DNA from: Oryzias latipes
Lineage: Eukaryota > Chordata > Actinopteri > Beloniformes > Adrianichthyidae
DNA: 64,000 bases
Direction of reading: 5' to 3'
Assembly (NCBI RefSeq): GCF_002234675.1
Contig: NC_019867.2
Coordinates: forward strand, 28,819,166-28,883,165
Shown: positions 46,902 through 59,276 of the stretch, one piece after another
Layout of the letters: each line of letters starts with the position of its first letter
How positions within the stretch are numbered: position 1 is the stretch's first letter
Program-made: the position numbers and the translations under genes
The notes under the pieces: generated by a model
The model's database searches: none
What the model was told of the DNA's origin: nothing
What the model saw: only the letters and a program-made list of their open reading frames with translations

Positions 46902-48319
46902 ATGAATCCTTACTCGGAAACAAACCAGGACTTTTCTCGAAGTGAGGACAAAGATGCTCTGAGCTCAATTTGCTGTTCAATTCCTGATTCCAACCCGTCG
47001 GTGCCCACTTCTCCTCTCCCCCAAATCTACACGGGTGAATCTTTTCCCCCAGCTTCACAGCGTCTGTCAGTCTCAGACCTGACCTGGCTGGACCAAAATG
47101 TCCAACCTCCGAGTTCATCTTTGCCCCTTCCAGCATTCACTCCTGCATCTACTCCTTCATGGGGTCTGACCCAGGACTCCCGGTCTCCTCCCATAGCAAA
47201 CCCTTACTTCTCTTTTGACGACAACCCGCCCCACAAAGTCTCTGTGGATGTCCAGACTCCAGACCTGCACCCCTCTCCTCTCCCGTCTCAGTTCTCCGAG
47301 GAGTGTCCGGATCTGGAGTGCTCGATCTGCTTCAGCCAGTTCAACAACGTCTTCCGTTGCCCAAAGATGCTCCACTGCAAGCACACTTTCTGCCTGGAGT
47401 GCCTGGCACGCATCAACGTCAAGTCTGCAGAGCCCAATGCGATTCAGTGCCCGCTGTGCCGCGGACTCACGACCCTGCCAACCCTGGGCCTCCCAAAACT
47501 GGCCACGGACTCGGACGTGCTGTCCTACCTGCCAGCCGCCATGCAGAGGGTTTACAGCATCCGCTTCATCCGGAACAAAGGCAAGCTGCAGGTCAAGAGG
47601 TGAGATTCAACACTCTGGTGGGATCTGTAAATCTGCAAGCAGACTTCTTTTGCCTTTTCAAAGTAGTCTTGATAATGCTGTACAGAAGTTTTAAAAATGT
47701 TCAGGATTTTTTAATTATTTCATTCTAAAACTGATGTAAGATCAGTTCAAATGCATCATAGCTGCTGGGTTGTAAGGGATCAGTCCAAAAAAAAAAACCT
47801 GGGCTGATGCTATAAACATTTTTTTTTTAAATTGTTTTTATGTCCTCCAGCTTTTATTTACTTTAACTCCAAGATGAACTAAAACAAGTCTGGACCAAAA
47901 CAGGAAAAGAAATTGACAGAAGAGTAGAAAGAGGCCTGAGGCTTATTTTATTCTACTTTACCATTAAAAGTAAAACTGCAAATAAACCGGAAATGAACAA
48001 ATTACATTTTTTTATTAATTTTATTGCCCTGTCAGTTTTTTTCTTGTATGAACTGACGGCTGTTCTCCTGTTCAGGGCAACTGAAAGATCCCGGCAGAGG
48101 AGTCGCGCTTCGGTGATGTCTCTGGGCCCAACCAACCGCACGCTGAACGTAGGACTTCCCAGCTCAACCACGCAGGGCGGCGAGGCCCACAACATGGATG
48201 GAATGGTGCTGTGGATGACGGGACGGCCGGCGTGTCGAGCCTTCCTTATGAGCTGTGTGGTGATCACTGTCCTTGTTCTCACAGCCGCTATCATTTACCT
48301 TTTGTCCTACAAAAAGTAA
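46902..48319 (+). CDS. RING-finger, C-terminally anchored E3 ligase (RNF183/RNF223-like), copy A
   Basis: Two coding exons, 46902-47599 (within an exon starting about 46773) and 48076-48319, encode 313 aa. Residues 1-135 are Ser/Pro-rich and disordered. A C3HC4 RING follows with C140, C143, C159, H161, C164, C167, C183 and C186. A single membrane segment (about 289-309, FLMSCVVITVLVLTAAIIYL) ends at YKK. This matches the small RING proteins anchored by a C-terminal helix (RNF183, RNF186, RNF223 and relatives), which ubiquitinate substrates at ER/lysosomal membranes. ATG 46902 is the first in frame after the acceptor. Polyadenylation signals lie near 49408 and 49478. Which family member it is remains uncertain. 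Confidence 0.9.
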
Positions 48320-49407
48320 CACCATGTTTCACATTCACCTGTTGGATCTTTTTCCGTAGCTTTTACACCCATAAATTCTAGAGACTTGTTTTTTTTCTAA
48401 GCCGCTGTGATGAGAACCTTAAGAAATGGTGGAAGAAAAAATTTCGTTTAAAAAGATTTTATGATAAATAAGTGCCAGACTCCCTACAGATGTTGTGGCT
48501 GAACAGGATCTGTAGGCAGCAAAGGGGAACAAAAGTCAAACAGGACTGTCGGCATGAAAAAGGGATCATTGATTCTGTGAGGAAGTGATGCATGAGCCGA
48601 AGCCATGAAACCAGGCTGCAGGTCAGTGTGTTGCTGAAGGGGAACAAGCAGCAGCTCGCTCTTTGATTTCTGCTCTGATACAATGACGCTCAGGTTTTCA
48701 TTTTTGTGTACAGGTTGTTGAACTGGCCAACAGTCAGACCCTTCCTCCTCTAAGCACTTTAAATCGTAGTTTTTAAACTTGTTACTACTATGTTGGAGCT
48801 GCAGCACTGTTCTTCTAAACAAATGCTGACGGCTCCATGGAAATGAGCCGGGCTGCAGCAGGTCTGCTGCCTGGTTCGGAGAGGGGAGCGGTCTTCTGTG
48901 GAGACGGGTACAAAAAGTTCAGTTTACCTGCTAAGGTCTGGTTTTATTCACGTTTGCAGCATGTTACATTAGTATGGAGTGAACTGGGTTAATGTGGTCC
49001 CAGCAGTTTCTAGGTTTTTTCTTCTGAACATCGTCTCTTGTTTATAGAGCAGTTTGTCAGTGAGGCCAACACTGGACTGAAGAAACAACAACTGTATAGA
49101 TTCACAGAGAGGGGAATCTGGCCTTATGCCTCTGCTGCCTCTGCCTGCAAACATCTGCTTTAGTTTGGTCAGAAAGCGTTGTAGCATCAGATGATCATGA
49201 TCCTCTCTTTAGACTCCGAAGGACTGAGACAAGTTTTCCATAAAAGAAATGTTTGTAAATCAAGACTGAATCCCGAAGCAGCTTTTTGTCCTAAAACCTA
49301 GTGTGTCAGTTTGGCTTCAGCATCCAGTTTAGTTTGACTCTACGCTGAAGCCCTTTGTCTTTGTTCTGTGTCTTTTAGGCTTCTCCCTGTTTTACTTTGC
49401 AATGTAA

Positions 49408-49413
49408 AATAAA
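49408..49413 (+). terminator. Candidate polyadenylation signal, RNF copy A
   Basis: AATAAA, with another at 49478-49483, about 1.1 kb after the stop. Confidence 0.45.
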
Positions 49414-49904
49414 TGACTTTTATGTATTTATAACAATTTTAAGCAAATGTTGCACCTTTTCATATGTATTAAACTTAAATAAATTTCTACGAGAATCCAA
49501 TCTTTTGTTTCTTATTACAAAAAGTAAAGTTTTCAGATTTGACTTTGATATCTGCACCCTTAGACGTGCAGAGATTACTGGTGTGGCGTGACCTTTCAGG
49601 GGAGGACTGCAGATATGTTACCTGTACAGCGACAAAACTGAAATCTGCAGCTTTGACCCTCCTGTTTGGGTCAAATCTAAACTGATTTACAACTTAAAAC
49701 ACTCATAAATGCTGTTTCATCTCTGACTGCCTCTATTATTTAATATCAATGAACTTGAGCATAAGTGATGAGCGTTTTTTCCTTGAATTTGGAGTGTATT
49801 AATTAGCCTTGTTGCGTTCTTGGTCAAAAGTGGCCGCCATAGGAAATGAAGGAATATCCAGTCTTTGGAGGTCATTTACACAAAACATCCCGCCAACTCA
49901 CTCA

Positions 49905-50075
49905 CTTACTTTTATCCATCTATCCATCCATCCATCCGTTGTCTAAACCTGTTCTATCCCGTTTGGGGTCATGGGGTTGCTGGGACCTGTCCTGGTTTCT
50001 GTTGGGCGAAGGCGGGATGCACCCTGGACAGGTAGCCAGCCTGCTAATCACTCCCACACAGGGATTAGTGACACT
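49905..50075. repeat. Fish dispersed retroelement tail
   Basis: A CATC-rich run followed by GTTTGGGGTCATGGGGTTGC, then GGGCGAAGGCGGGATGCACC and CTGGACAGGT. The same family is at about 62890-63005. Between 50075 and 51100 I see only a (CA)n tract near 50520-50548 and AT-rich sequence. Confidence 0.65.
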
Positions 50076-51119
50076 TGGGTGACATAATTCATGGGTTCAC
50101 TCAGGTGTCTGTTAGGTGAACCTTTCTCTTTCTCAGGTCATCCACACCTTTCAGACTCATTGACATCATCTTCACACAGATCCCACATATATAGTAGTCA
50201 ATTCCCAGTGTTTTCTGTTTAATGAATGATTCAAGTCCAAGACGTAAATAAAAAAACATAAGATGAAGAAAAAAACCCAGTTTTTGCTTCCTCAACGTGA
50301 AGGAAGGTCAGCTCTTGATACAGTAATTGCAAAAAAACATTTTCATGGTTAACACTTCAACTTTTTTCTGCCTTTATGATGAGCTTCATCCAGTCTGGGT
50401 CTTTGGGTAAGACCATTTGTGCTACCGTCTATGAAGCCACAAGGAGTCTCTAGTCTGGGTCCCTCTGTACCGGTCCCCAGCCCCCATGAGAATAAGTGAA
50501 AGCTGATTCGCTGTGCCCACTCACACACACACAAACACACACACACGCTGCTCTGAGCTGCATCAGCATATCCAGCCTCCGCTTCTTTCCTGGCACTGTT
50601 GGCTTCTGGGAATGTGATCCTCTAAAATGAGTTCACTGAGGACGTGCACGACGGAAAAATTAAATGATGTATTTCTAGCAATCATGCAGACCAGATGATG
50701 CCCTAAAAAGTTTAATCAGAAAAGTGAAGATGGAATTACTTTTGAAATGTGGTTTTGTTTTGATGACAACTTTGTTCTTTTTAAGGAAAATCTAAAAAAT
50801 GTTTCTTTTCTTTTTTTGATGGTTCAGGCTGACCTGCTAACCTTTTTCCATTTATGCCAATTGTTTTTTTCAGTCTTCAATGTAAAGAAAAATAATCTAG
50901 CAGCACATTTAAACCAGTTAAAAAATCTTTGTTTTAATAAATGTAAAAGTAAGCAATTTAAAAACAATTTAAACAAGTTAAATAATTTAAACGTTTGTCC
51001 ATTTAACCTTAAAATAACTACTAATCAATTGGACTTTAAAGAAGAGATGTTGAAATACAGAGGAATTGTATGTCACCTTTGAAGGCATTGCCATAATTTA
51101 ATATTTATAATAATTTCAT

Positions 51120-51260
51120 AAACACTGTACAATACTGTACTAAACTATACTACACCACATTCCACTATTTAACAATATACGTATACTGCCCCACACTAAA
51201 CTATACTATGCTATACTAGACTAAACTATACGACTCGACACGACACAACACGAAACTTTC
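51120..51260. repeat. Degenerate ACTAT/ACACGA low-complexity tract
   Basis: Repeated ACTAAACTATAC, CTATACTA, GACACGACAC and similar words without a fixed unit, giving a drifting pentamer-like pattern. Confidence 0.6.
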
Positions 51261-51400
51261 TAAACTGAGAACATTGATTCTAAGCGTTTTTTATGCTGAT
51301 GATACCTAGTTTATTAAAAAGTTTGCTGGTGAAGTATTTGGTGGTTTTTACCCCCAGATTCATTTAGGAGTCTGTGTATCAGACAAAAACTACCCTTTAA

Positions 51401-51530
51401 CCCTTGTTCTATCTTAGGTGACCCCCCCTTACATTGACGTGTTCTCCCTACCATGACAAAGGTGGATAAAGGTGGAAAGATTTCATGTAATCCATGGACA
51501 CCAGTGAAGATCACAAATCATTGAAGAAAA
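51401..51530 (+). mobile_element. piggyBac-type MITE, right end missing
   Basis: Starts CCCTTGTTCTATCTTAG after TTAA (51397-51400) and matches the family up to ATCATTGAAGAAAA, then stops. Confidence 0.75.
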
Positions 51531-51967
51531 TGAACCTGCATGCCTAGATTTCTGCAGTACTGTTTTGTTACCAGGAGGGTGCAATCTTGTCTTTGCTAAC
51601 TAGCAGTTTTGCAGCCGTCTGTCTCTGCTACTTAGTCACTGCAGGCATACAGACACAAAATAACTTGCATTTTTACTCAAAATGAGCTGAGAAAAAGAAA
51701 GCATTCAACCCAAAAATTATTAAACAATACAAAATTCTATATTATTTAGTTTTTCCTAAATATTTAGTGCTGTAAAAGAATTTCTGCTGCATTTCTGTGC
51801 TTATGACACACCACTGTTGTTCTGTGCATTCATAAAAATGGAACGAGTTAAATGAATGAAGCAGATGCTGGCTCTGAACGGGAAGCAGCTGCAGGCTGCA
51901 GCTTTGTTTGGATACATTTTTTTAGTCATTTAACTTGATTTGTATAACTCCCTCATTGTGTTTGCAG

Positions 51968-52200
51968 GTTCGAAGGAAGCCTCTCCTAAAGCCTTTGCAC
52001 AAAAAAAGCTCCCCTAGAATTTGCTATGGCCAAAGCTGAAAAAGAGGAGGATTACTGGGACTCAATACCCTGGAGTGATGAGACAAAGATGTCAGTTTTT
52101 GGAACTTATGGTTTTAAAAGTATATGGCGTCTCAAAGGTTTGGATTTCAAAGAAAAATGCGTGGTGCCTACAGTAAAACATGGTGGTGGTCATGAGCCGG
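51968..52200 (+). pseudogene. Tc1-like transposase fragment
   Basis: A plus-strand frame contains DYWDSIPWSDETKMSVFGT followed by KEKCVVPTVKHGGG, the classic Tc1/mariner catalytic-core text around the second Asp. The rest of the transposase is absent and terminal repeats are not seen. Confidence 0.85.
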
Positions 52201-53127
52201 ACCAGTCTAAATCTGCCGTTAAAGCGTCTGTTGGGATTAAATCTGCTCCCACAGTTTACTTGGTGTTTGGACACCTGCATCCGTGAGAAGTTTGTTGATG
52301 GTAATTGAGCTGCAAGGTTTCTTAGATGGGGTGAAGAAAGGACAGGAGCAAGCTGGGTTGGAGGCAAACACCTCATTGAATCTGCAGATTTCTGATTTAA
52401 TTAGGAATGAATTCCACTTATAAATCTGTTTTTACATTTCAGGGACTCATCCATGATCCTCTGTGATCATTTGCCGGTAACACCTTGGCTTTGAGTATAA
52501 TGTGGAATTTGCAAGAGCTGCTGAGTCAGGAATCTTTACCCAGAGTAAGGATGTAAGTTGATGTTGCCATGGTAATCTGCAGTAGAGACCCCAGCAAATA
52601 TTTTTCCCTAACTTGCAACCAGTGGAGCTCAACTTCTCTGTACTGCTCCAAAGTTCCCTTTTTTTTCAGATGTCAAAGTAGGAAAGAACAGATATTATAA
52701 TAATTCTGAATTGATATAAACCCTTTTTAAAACCATTATTAATAAAATATTGAAACAATTCAAAGAAATAATTAATACTTAAATCTAAATGTGACACCTG
52801 GATACATTATAATACAAAACAATTTAAAGGTTTAGATTTGATTAGTTGTGTTGCTATGATGATGTATTTGAAACTGGTTAATAGAAAACCTACAGATAAT
52901 AAATAAACTGTTTTACTATTATTTGCCTAACACACATAGTCACAGGAACAAACTACTTAGGTTCATAGCTGTCAAGAAGGAACAGCCCACATGTAAAAAT
53001 AATTATCCAGGTGTTTCATATATCATGCTGAAGGGAATTAAGCCAAATTCATCTAGGATGTTAAATAAAAAATAAAAAAAAGAGTTTGATGAGCAGATGT
53101 TTATAGACACAGACCGAGCAGAATAAT
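52201..53127. other. AT-rich spacer
   Basis: Nothing recognised on either strand. Confidence 0.5.
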
Positions 53128-55043
53128 GCAAGGACAGCAAGTAAATTTATCAAAAAACGTTTACATTTATTTTTCAAAATGTGTAGTTGGACAATGATGG
53201 GACCTTCAAAGAGGTCAAAGTAACAAAAGTAACTCAGGTTTTATAGCTTCAGCTTAACAGAGGACAACTGAACAGACAAACAAACTAATTTAAACTGACC
53301 TACTGGATTGAAAACTCAAGGGAACCTATATAATGGCTGATCAGACCAACAAGACACACAAGGGGGAACTTAAAATGACTAAGGGGCTGGGGTTGTTCTC
53401 CTGGGGCGGGGCCCAACGTTGGGCCCTACTGGCGCGGTGGGGGGCTGCTCTCCTGGTTGGGCTGGAGCTTGTACTCTCTGTCCCCCAGTGTCTCCCCGCT
53501 CTCTGGCTTTGGGGGCCCCTCAGGCGGTCCTGCTGGCCCTGGCCTGGGTGGCGGATGTGCTGCCGTGCGGTTGTCGTGCGTGCGCGTGTGTGTGTGTTTG
53601 TGGGGGGTTGTTGGGAGGGTCCTGGCTGCTGCTGCTGCTGCCGTGGCGGGGGTCATGGTGTGGGGATGACTGGGCACTCTCCCTCCTTTTTTTTACATTC
53701 CATCATCCACTTTAGAAGAACATAAAGATCCACTCGAGAACAGGTGCTATCTCACCTCTTAACAAATAGTTTGAGTGATTAAATGAAATATTTCACATGG
53801 GTCGGTCCGAATGCACAAGTATACGTGTGAACATCAGTTGTATGGTGTACATGTTGACGTATTTTGTATGTGGGCATTTTTGGAACCCACAGGTATGTTT
53901 GTGGCATTTCGGTGTGTGGACAGGTCCCACCCCCTTTTGGATTTATAGTACTTATAAACCTGACTGTAATGATTTTAAACATCCAGCAACTTGTTGCCCT
54001 TATGCTGCTTTACGGTTCTACCCCCCCCCCCCCCCTCCTCTTTAATCACCCTCCTACCCCACCGGGCATCCCTCTTTCTTCTTTTCTCCTTTATTTTTTC
54101 GTCCGGTCCAACAAAAAACTGTTACAGATATGAGTAAGATGAATAAAGTTTAGCCTAAATTACAAAAAGGGGTTTATTTAAATATACACCTAGTGTGTCA
54201 CATGTTTCATAACCCCTATTGTAACAGTAAAATCTGTCCAACACAAGAGGCTTTCAGCTTTCATAAGTCTGCTCAGCTGTTGGACAGGACAAGTTAAAAA
54301 AAATAATAATAAAATGACTAAGATACAATAGAGCAAAAAAAAAAAAATGATGTCCATCCTGCGGTAAATTAACATACACAAATGAATTAAACTGAGGAAC
54401 ATCAAAATAGAAACTAAAGTAAAGCAATACAAAAAGAGTTTCTTCTCCCCCCAGCGATGTTTCAGTCCAATTAGCTGCCTGCTGAATATAAAGCCTCTGC
54501 TGACTGGCATGCTTCCTTGTGTTAGGCTCCAAGTGGAACAGGGACATCTTGGCATACAAGGAGCATTTGAAATCAAAGATTGAAAAACAGGCGCATGATA
54601 TCTGATGCATCACTCCCGACTCTTCTCCTGGACACGCCGTCAAAGGACGAGCGGTAAACGCCCAAGTCGAACAGAAACAGTCTTATGCATCTTCATGGAC
54701 TTGTCTCTAGTACGTGTTCTGTATTCTCAGTTTGACATTCGGTCTATCCTGCTCTCTGATTGGCTGATTCTCCTGGAGCATCTTTATTTTTGAATGCATT
54801 CCGTTGTGTTGTCCTAAAAGACAACAAGACAAAGCATAGCGTTAAATGAATGAAGCAAATTATAATAAAGTAAACCGAAATGTGTTAATAAATGTGTGTT
54901 CAACCAAACATGTGTTTATGTTATGTTTGCAAAATAAGACATCTTCAAAAGTTTATGCAAAATGTGGAGTGAACAATTAAATGTAAGGTGTGGTGCAGGA
55001 AGTTACTGCCCTGATGGGGTGGCAGCGTAGGCCGCCATCACAC
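53128..55043. mobile_element. Second copy of the lipoxygenase-intron element, interrupted
   Basis: Outer parts (53128-53383 and 54323-55043) match 11904-12632. The middle is a LINE insertion at 53384-54310. Confidence 0.65.
53384..54310 (+). mobile_element. 5'-truncated LINE with 12-bp target duplication
   Basis: AAAATGACTAAG occurs at 53372-53383 and again at 54311-54322, directly after an (A/TAA)-rich tail, as expected of target-primed reverse transcription. The GC-rich left part (CTGGGGTTGTTCTCCTGGGG) and the ATGCACAAGTATACGTGTGA region are common in fish genomes. A fragment of the same right-hand sequence is at about 55540-55760. Confidence 0.7.
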
Positions 55044-55539
55044 ACAGAAATTGCCAAAGAACAAACATTGTCTTAGTGAAACCGTGATAAAAGTCAGTGT
55101 GAGTCCATGCCTGGTCATTTTTGACTCTTATACCATTACATTGAGTCAGTCCTGTGGTGTTTATTCTATAAACGGGTGTGACATGCAGAAACATGCATAC
55201 GTTCTTTCAGTGGTATGATTTCAGGATCAGGAAACTCTGTCATTTCAGCTCTAAGTAAGCAGTTTCATGAGGGGCAGACGGTGTGAGGGCCAGTGTGCTA
55301 CGCTCTGTCCTTTTGCACATTTCCATGCATGTTCACTAAACCCACATTTAATCAGCATGAATGACTTCTCCGTGGCAATGACTTCTGTTTTGTCATGCAT
55401 CACACAGAGTGTGTCATAACACCCCTTCACTGCTATTCTTGCAGATTTATATGCGCCTGTTACGGCGCTCATCCCCCAGTTTTTTGTAAACACTCCACAG
55501 TGGATGAGCAGCAAAAAGTGCAATTCTCATCCCTCCCTT

Positions 55540-55760
55540 CTTTCCTCTTCTTCTTTTCCGTCCAGTCCTACAAAACAGGGAGACAAATGTAACCAATCTG
55601 AATGAAGTTTTGCCTAAATTACAAGAGGGGTTTATACAAATATACACCTGGTGTGTTAGAAGATCCAGAACCCCCCGTTGTAACAGGAAAATATGTCCAA
55701 CACAAGCGGCCTTCAGCTCTTCTCTGTGTGCTCAGCGGTTGACCAGGAAATGTTAGAAAA
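55540..55760 (+). repeat. Fragment of the same LINE 3' region
   Basis: Shares GCCTAAATTACAA, GGGGTTTAT and AAATATACACCT with 54060-54270, in the same orientation. Confidence 0.6.
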
Positions 55761-55995
55761 ATGGAAAAAAAAGGAGATTCTTTCCTCTTCAAACAGAAAT
55801 CCTAGACATATCATTTATTTGTATTATTCCGGTCCCTCTGTGCAACCCAACCCCATCTTTTAGTTGCAAATTTGATGCAAACCAGGAGGGAAATCTTCCT
55901 TTTCCTCGAAAGATCAGGGGAGGCGGTTGCAGAAGGGAACAATTTGACGTTTAACAATGTGTGTGCATGGTTGTTGTGTGTCTCCACCGTTGCAG

Positions 55996-56133
55996 TGACA
56001 TGGCGACCCGCTTCCTGCCTGCAATGATGTCTGTGGTTGTTGATGATCTCACCTTCACTGTGGAACAGAAGCCTCCCAATGAAGAGAGGAGCTTGCTAAC
56101 GTACCCCACAGGCCTGCCAGATGCATTTAGCAG
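55996..56133 (+). other. Candidate isolated exon, unrecognised
   Basis: An acceptor (CACCGTTGCAG) and a donor-like CAG|GTTTGT bracket an open frame from ATG 56000 that reads MATRFLPAMMSVVVDDLTFT and continues to LPDAFSR, about 45 codons. I recognise no family. It could be the first coding exon of a gene, a remnant, or chance. Confidence 0.2.
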
Positions 56134-56508
56134 GTTTGTTAGGAGGAAGTGTTGAAAAGCTCATTTTGACTCTTTAGAATCAGAAACAAGTGGAGATGGA
56201 CCCATATTTTGTTTGTTTGTTTGTTCTTCATGGTTCGATACCAATTTATGTTGGTCAAAAAGGCTGATAACCAATATTTGGAACCAATTTGCATTAAAAG
56301 TTAGCATACTGGCAATAAAAATTCAGAATGATACAAACACCTATAATTAACTTAATTATATTTAAAAAAAACAAGTAAGTAAAAAGCAAATAAATATCTC
56401 CTTGGAGTGCAGGATCAGGAGCATTTTTTACATAACCAGTTTCCTGAAAATCTCGAATGTAAAAAAGTAAAAATTTATTAACATAAGTTACTGTACTTTA
56501 AACACTAT

Positions 56509-56640
56509 ATAGTGGGGCAAAAAGTATTTAGTCAGCCAATTATGCAAGTTTTCCCACTTAAAAAGATGAAAGAGGGCAGTAATTTTCATCATAGGTATAG
56601 ACTTTTCGATTTTTGCAAAAAAGATAATGATGATATCAAA
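56509..56640 (+). mobile_element. Tc1/mariner-type element, left-end remnant
   Basis: AGTGGGGCAAAAAGTATTTA, then GTCAGCCAATTATGCAAG and TTTTCATCATAGGTA, is a well-known end sequence of a fish Tc1/mariner-type family. The matching right part is at about 57640-58000. Confidence 0.6.
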
Positions 56641-57639
56641 TCAACCATAATAAAGTATTTTCAAAATGGTTTGTCCATCCTCCTTCCTTCAATAGTCTAG
56701 GCAGGGTCCAGGTCCTACTGGAAGGTGATGGTTTGATTGTCAGCAGAGTCACTGCATTCGGAGGTTGAATTTTCTCCCTGTGCATGTGTGGCTTTTGAAT
56801 GATGTGAAATTTAAAAAATGATATCCTGAGGCTGTAATGTTTGATAATCTGCTGTATTTATTGAGCTATGGTAGCAAATCGATTTCAGCATTGTGGGATC
56901 AAAAATGGTTCTACTCTAGTCTATTCTAAACAACCACAGCTATAAGCTTATAACAGCAGTCTGGGGCCCTTTTGGACTTTTTAGTTCTACTTAACAATTT
57001 ATTTATACATTTTTGCCAACAGATCAAAGCCCATTAATAGGTGAATTCACTAAGATTTTGATGCATCTGCTTGTAGACGACTAGATCCACGTACGTCTTT
57101 GTTTTCCTTGTCCAAGCCTGAGTCTGGCTCCAAACTGCAAGGTTGGATAGGATGCAATTTTGATGGCTACTTTTGTTGCACCGGTAAAGTTAGGTTGGGG
57201 GTGTGAGGGGCTGCAAGCTACTGGGAGTCTAAATAAATGTTTTTCAGGCAGTGGGGGTGGTCCTAAACTTATGAACTCTTGCCACTCTGCAGAAACTATT
57301 TACAAGAAAACAAAACCGTTTTTAAAATTTTGGCTAAAAACATAATAATAATCATAATTAAAAGACCACTGGGAATTATTTGAAAATAGATCACATGATG
57401 ATCAGAGTGAACCTTTACAGTGTTGTTGCAGCTAAACAAAGCATCTCAACTGTAACAGCTTCCTGTTGTTTCATTAAAAAAGTCACATTTAGCTAAAGTT
57501 CATGGCAGAGATTCCTGACATCACTTGTTCATAAACGGAAAGTAGATTTAAAACCAAAATGACTTGGAGCACAGCAGAAAATGAAGGGATGGACTCCCAA
57601 AGGTATAGCAAAGTGATTTTGCTTTCTTTTCTTGCAGAC

Positions 57640-58000
57640 TTGGAGAACATCTCTTCTCAGTTGGCATCTTCTAAAGCTCAGATAGTTGTGCAGCATTAGG
57701 TTCCCTCTGAGGATTTGATGGTACGTGGCTCCGCCCATCCTCCCATCCACACGGTGAAGTAACCCTGTGCAAGTTTCCTTGTGCAGTTCCACAATCCCAT
57801 CCTTTAAATCCACTGAAAGCTCTTTAGTCTTTCCATGTTGGAGAGTTTGGAGCCGGATTCTGTGGACAGGTGTCTTTTCTACAGGTGACTAGTTCATACA
57901 GGTGTCTTCAATTCAGGTGACAGGTTGATTAGGAGAGTCTACTAGTCTGTGTGAACCAGAACTCTCAATGGTTATTAGGGGATCAAATGCTTATTTTCCT
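57640..58000. mobile_element. Tc1/mariner-type element, right-part remnant
   Basis: Contains GTCTTTCCATGTTGGAGAG, TGTGGACAGGTGTCTTTT and GGGGATCAAATGCTTATTTT, the sub-terminal sequence of the same family. Between 56640 and 57640 no gene is seen. Confidence 0.55.
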
Positions 58001-59171
58001 TATGCAACAGGTTTACAGAACCTGAAGCTTTCAAATGGAAGGCTGCAGTTGGTCGTATTTTTGTGCATCAGGAGTCTGTAAAGTTAAATGTTTAATTGGC
58101 TCAAAAGCTTTTCAAAGAGTGGACTCTGAAGCGGAATGATTGATGAGCTTTGGGTGTTTGAAGCGTTTGTTGGTGAAACTGTCAAATTTCACCAAACTGT
58201 TCCTGCAGCAGAGCAGAATTTGCATCATATTTTCCTGCATAAATATAACGGCTGAGCCACTTCATCTCCATCAGTTGTTTCTTTTTTAAGGCTGGAAAAA
58301 CAATCTTTAAGGTGAAAATATTGAAGTTGATCAGCATGGTTGTTCTGTAAATGTAAGTGTGGTTTTCTCCTTTTCAAAGCGCTTTAGAAATTGCCTAGAT
58401 TCTGTTTACTGAACAGTTTGATGTGAAATTAAATTTAAACTTACTTTTATAAGTATTCATTGTGTGTGGGTTCGGTGGGAAAGGTGGGCTAGGTTTTTAT
58501 TATAATGTTTATGTTTTTTTTGTTTTAAATGTTAAAGGGCTTTGACTTGCGCAAAGCATGAGAAACACTTTTTTTATAAATAAAATTTGATTTGATTCAG
58601 AACCTAGCATGTTCAAAATGCTCCTAATCAATCTGGTTTAATCTCAAATATCCAGAATTTATTCTGATCCTTCAAAGTGGTTATCATTGATGGTTCACAA
58701 GGTTTCCACTGGTATTTTTGAAGCATTTTTGAAATTTGTCATAAGTTTGGACATCCCTGCACTAAAGGAAACATGGTGTAAATTTTTCAAAGCAGCTTTC
58801 TTGTTTCTGTGACATGCATTCATTTGAAAGGTTTTTGTAACAGTAAAAGAAAACATGTTTGCAGAAGTTGTGACATAACATACAAACGAAGGCTTAATGT
58901 CAGTTTTCATGGTTGCAGACCTTATTGTGTTTATGCCAAAAAACATCTATGCTGTTGATGAAATGCTGTTTCCAGTTATTAGTATTTGAGATGAGGAAAT
59001 GGGATTTTCTGGAGATTCATTTGTTTTCCAGCTGCTCAAACATCAGAAGTGAACACAGCATCATAAAGTAGACAGAAAAGTGATGCCTTAGTCCAAAATC
59101 AGCTTCTACTGAGTCGTGTTGATGAGCTTCTTTCTTTCCTCCCACAGACTAACATTGAATGCAGAATTGTG

Positions 59172-59222
59172 ATGCTTCAGTTTGACCTCTACCTGATGCC
59201 TGAGGCTCCTTCTCACTGCTGA
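59172..59222 (+). promoter_or_regulatory. Upstream ORF in RNF copy B leader
   Basis: A 16-codon frame MLQFDLYLMPEAPSHC after the acceptor at 59147, one residue different from copy A. Confidence 0.4.
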
Positions 59223-59276
59223 AAGTTTGGCACCATCTTCACTTGTTTGTCCCCTCAGAGTTCCAGCTCCTCCCTC

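Noticed and set aside
53333-53725. GC-rich frames of up to 130 codons
   Set aside because: They lie in the LINE insertion bounded by the 12-bp duplication and consist of Gly/Trp/Cys-rich text from biased composition.
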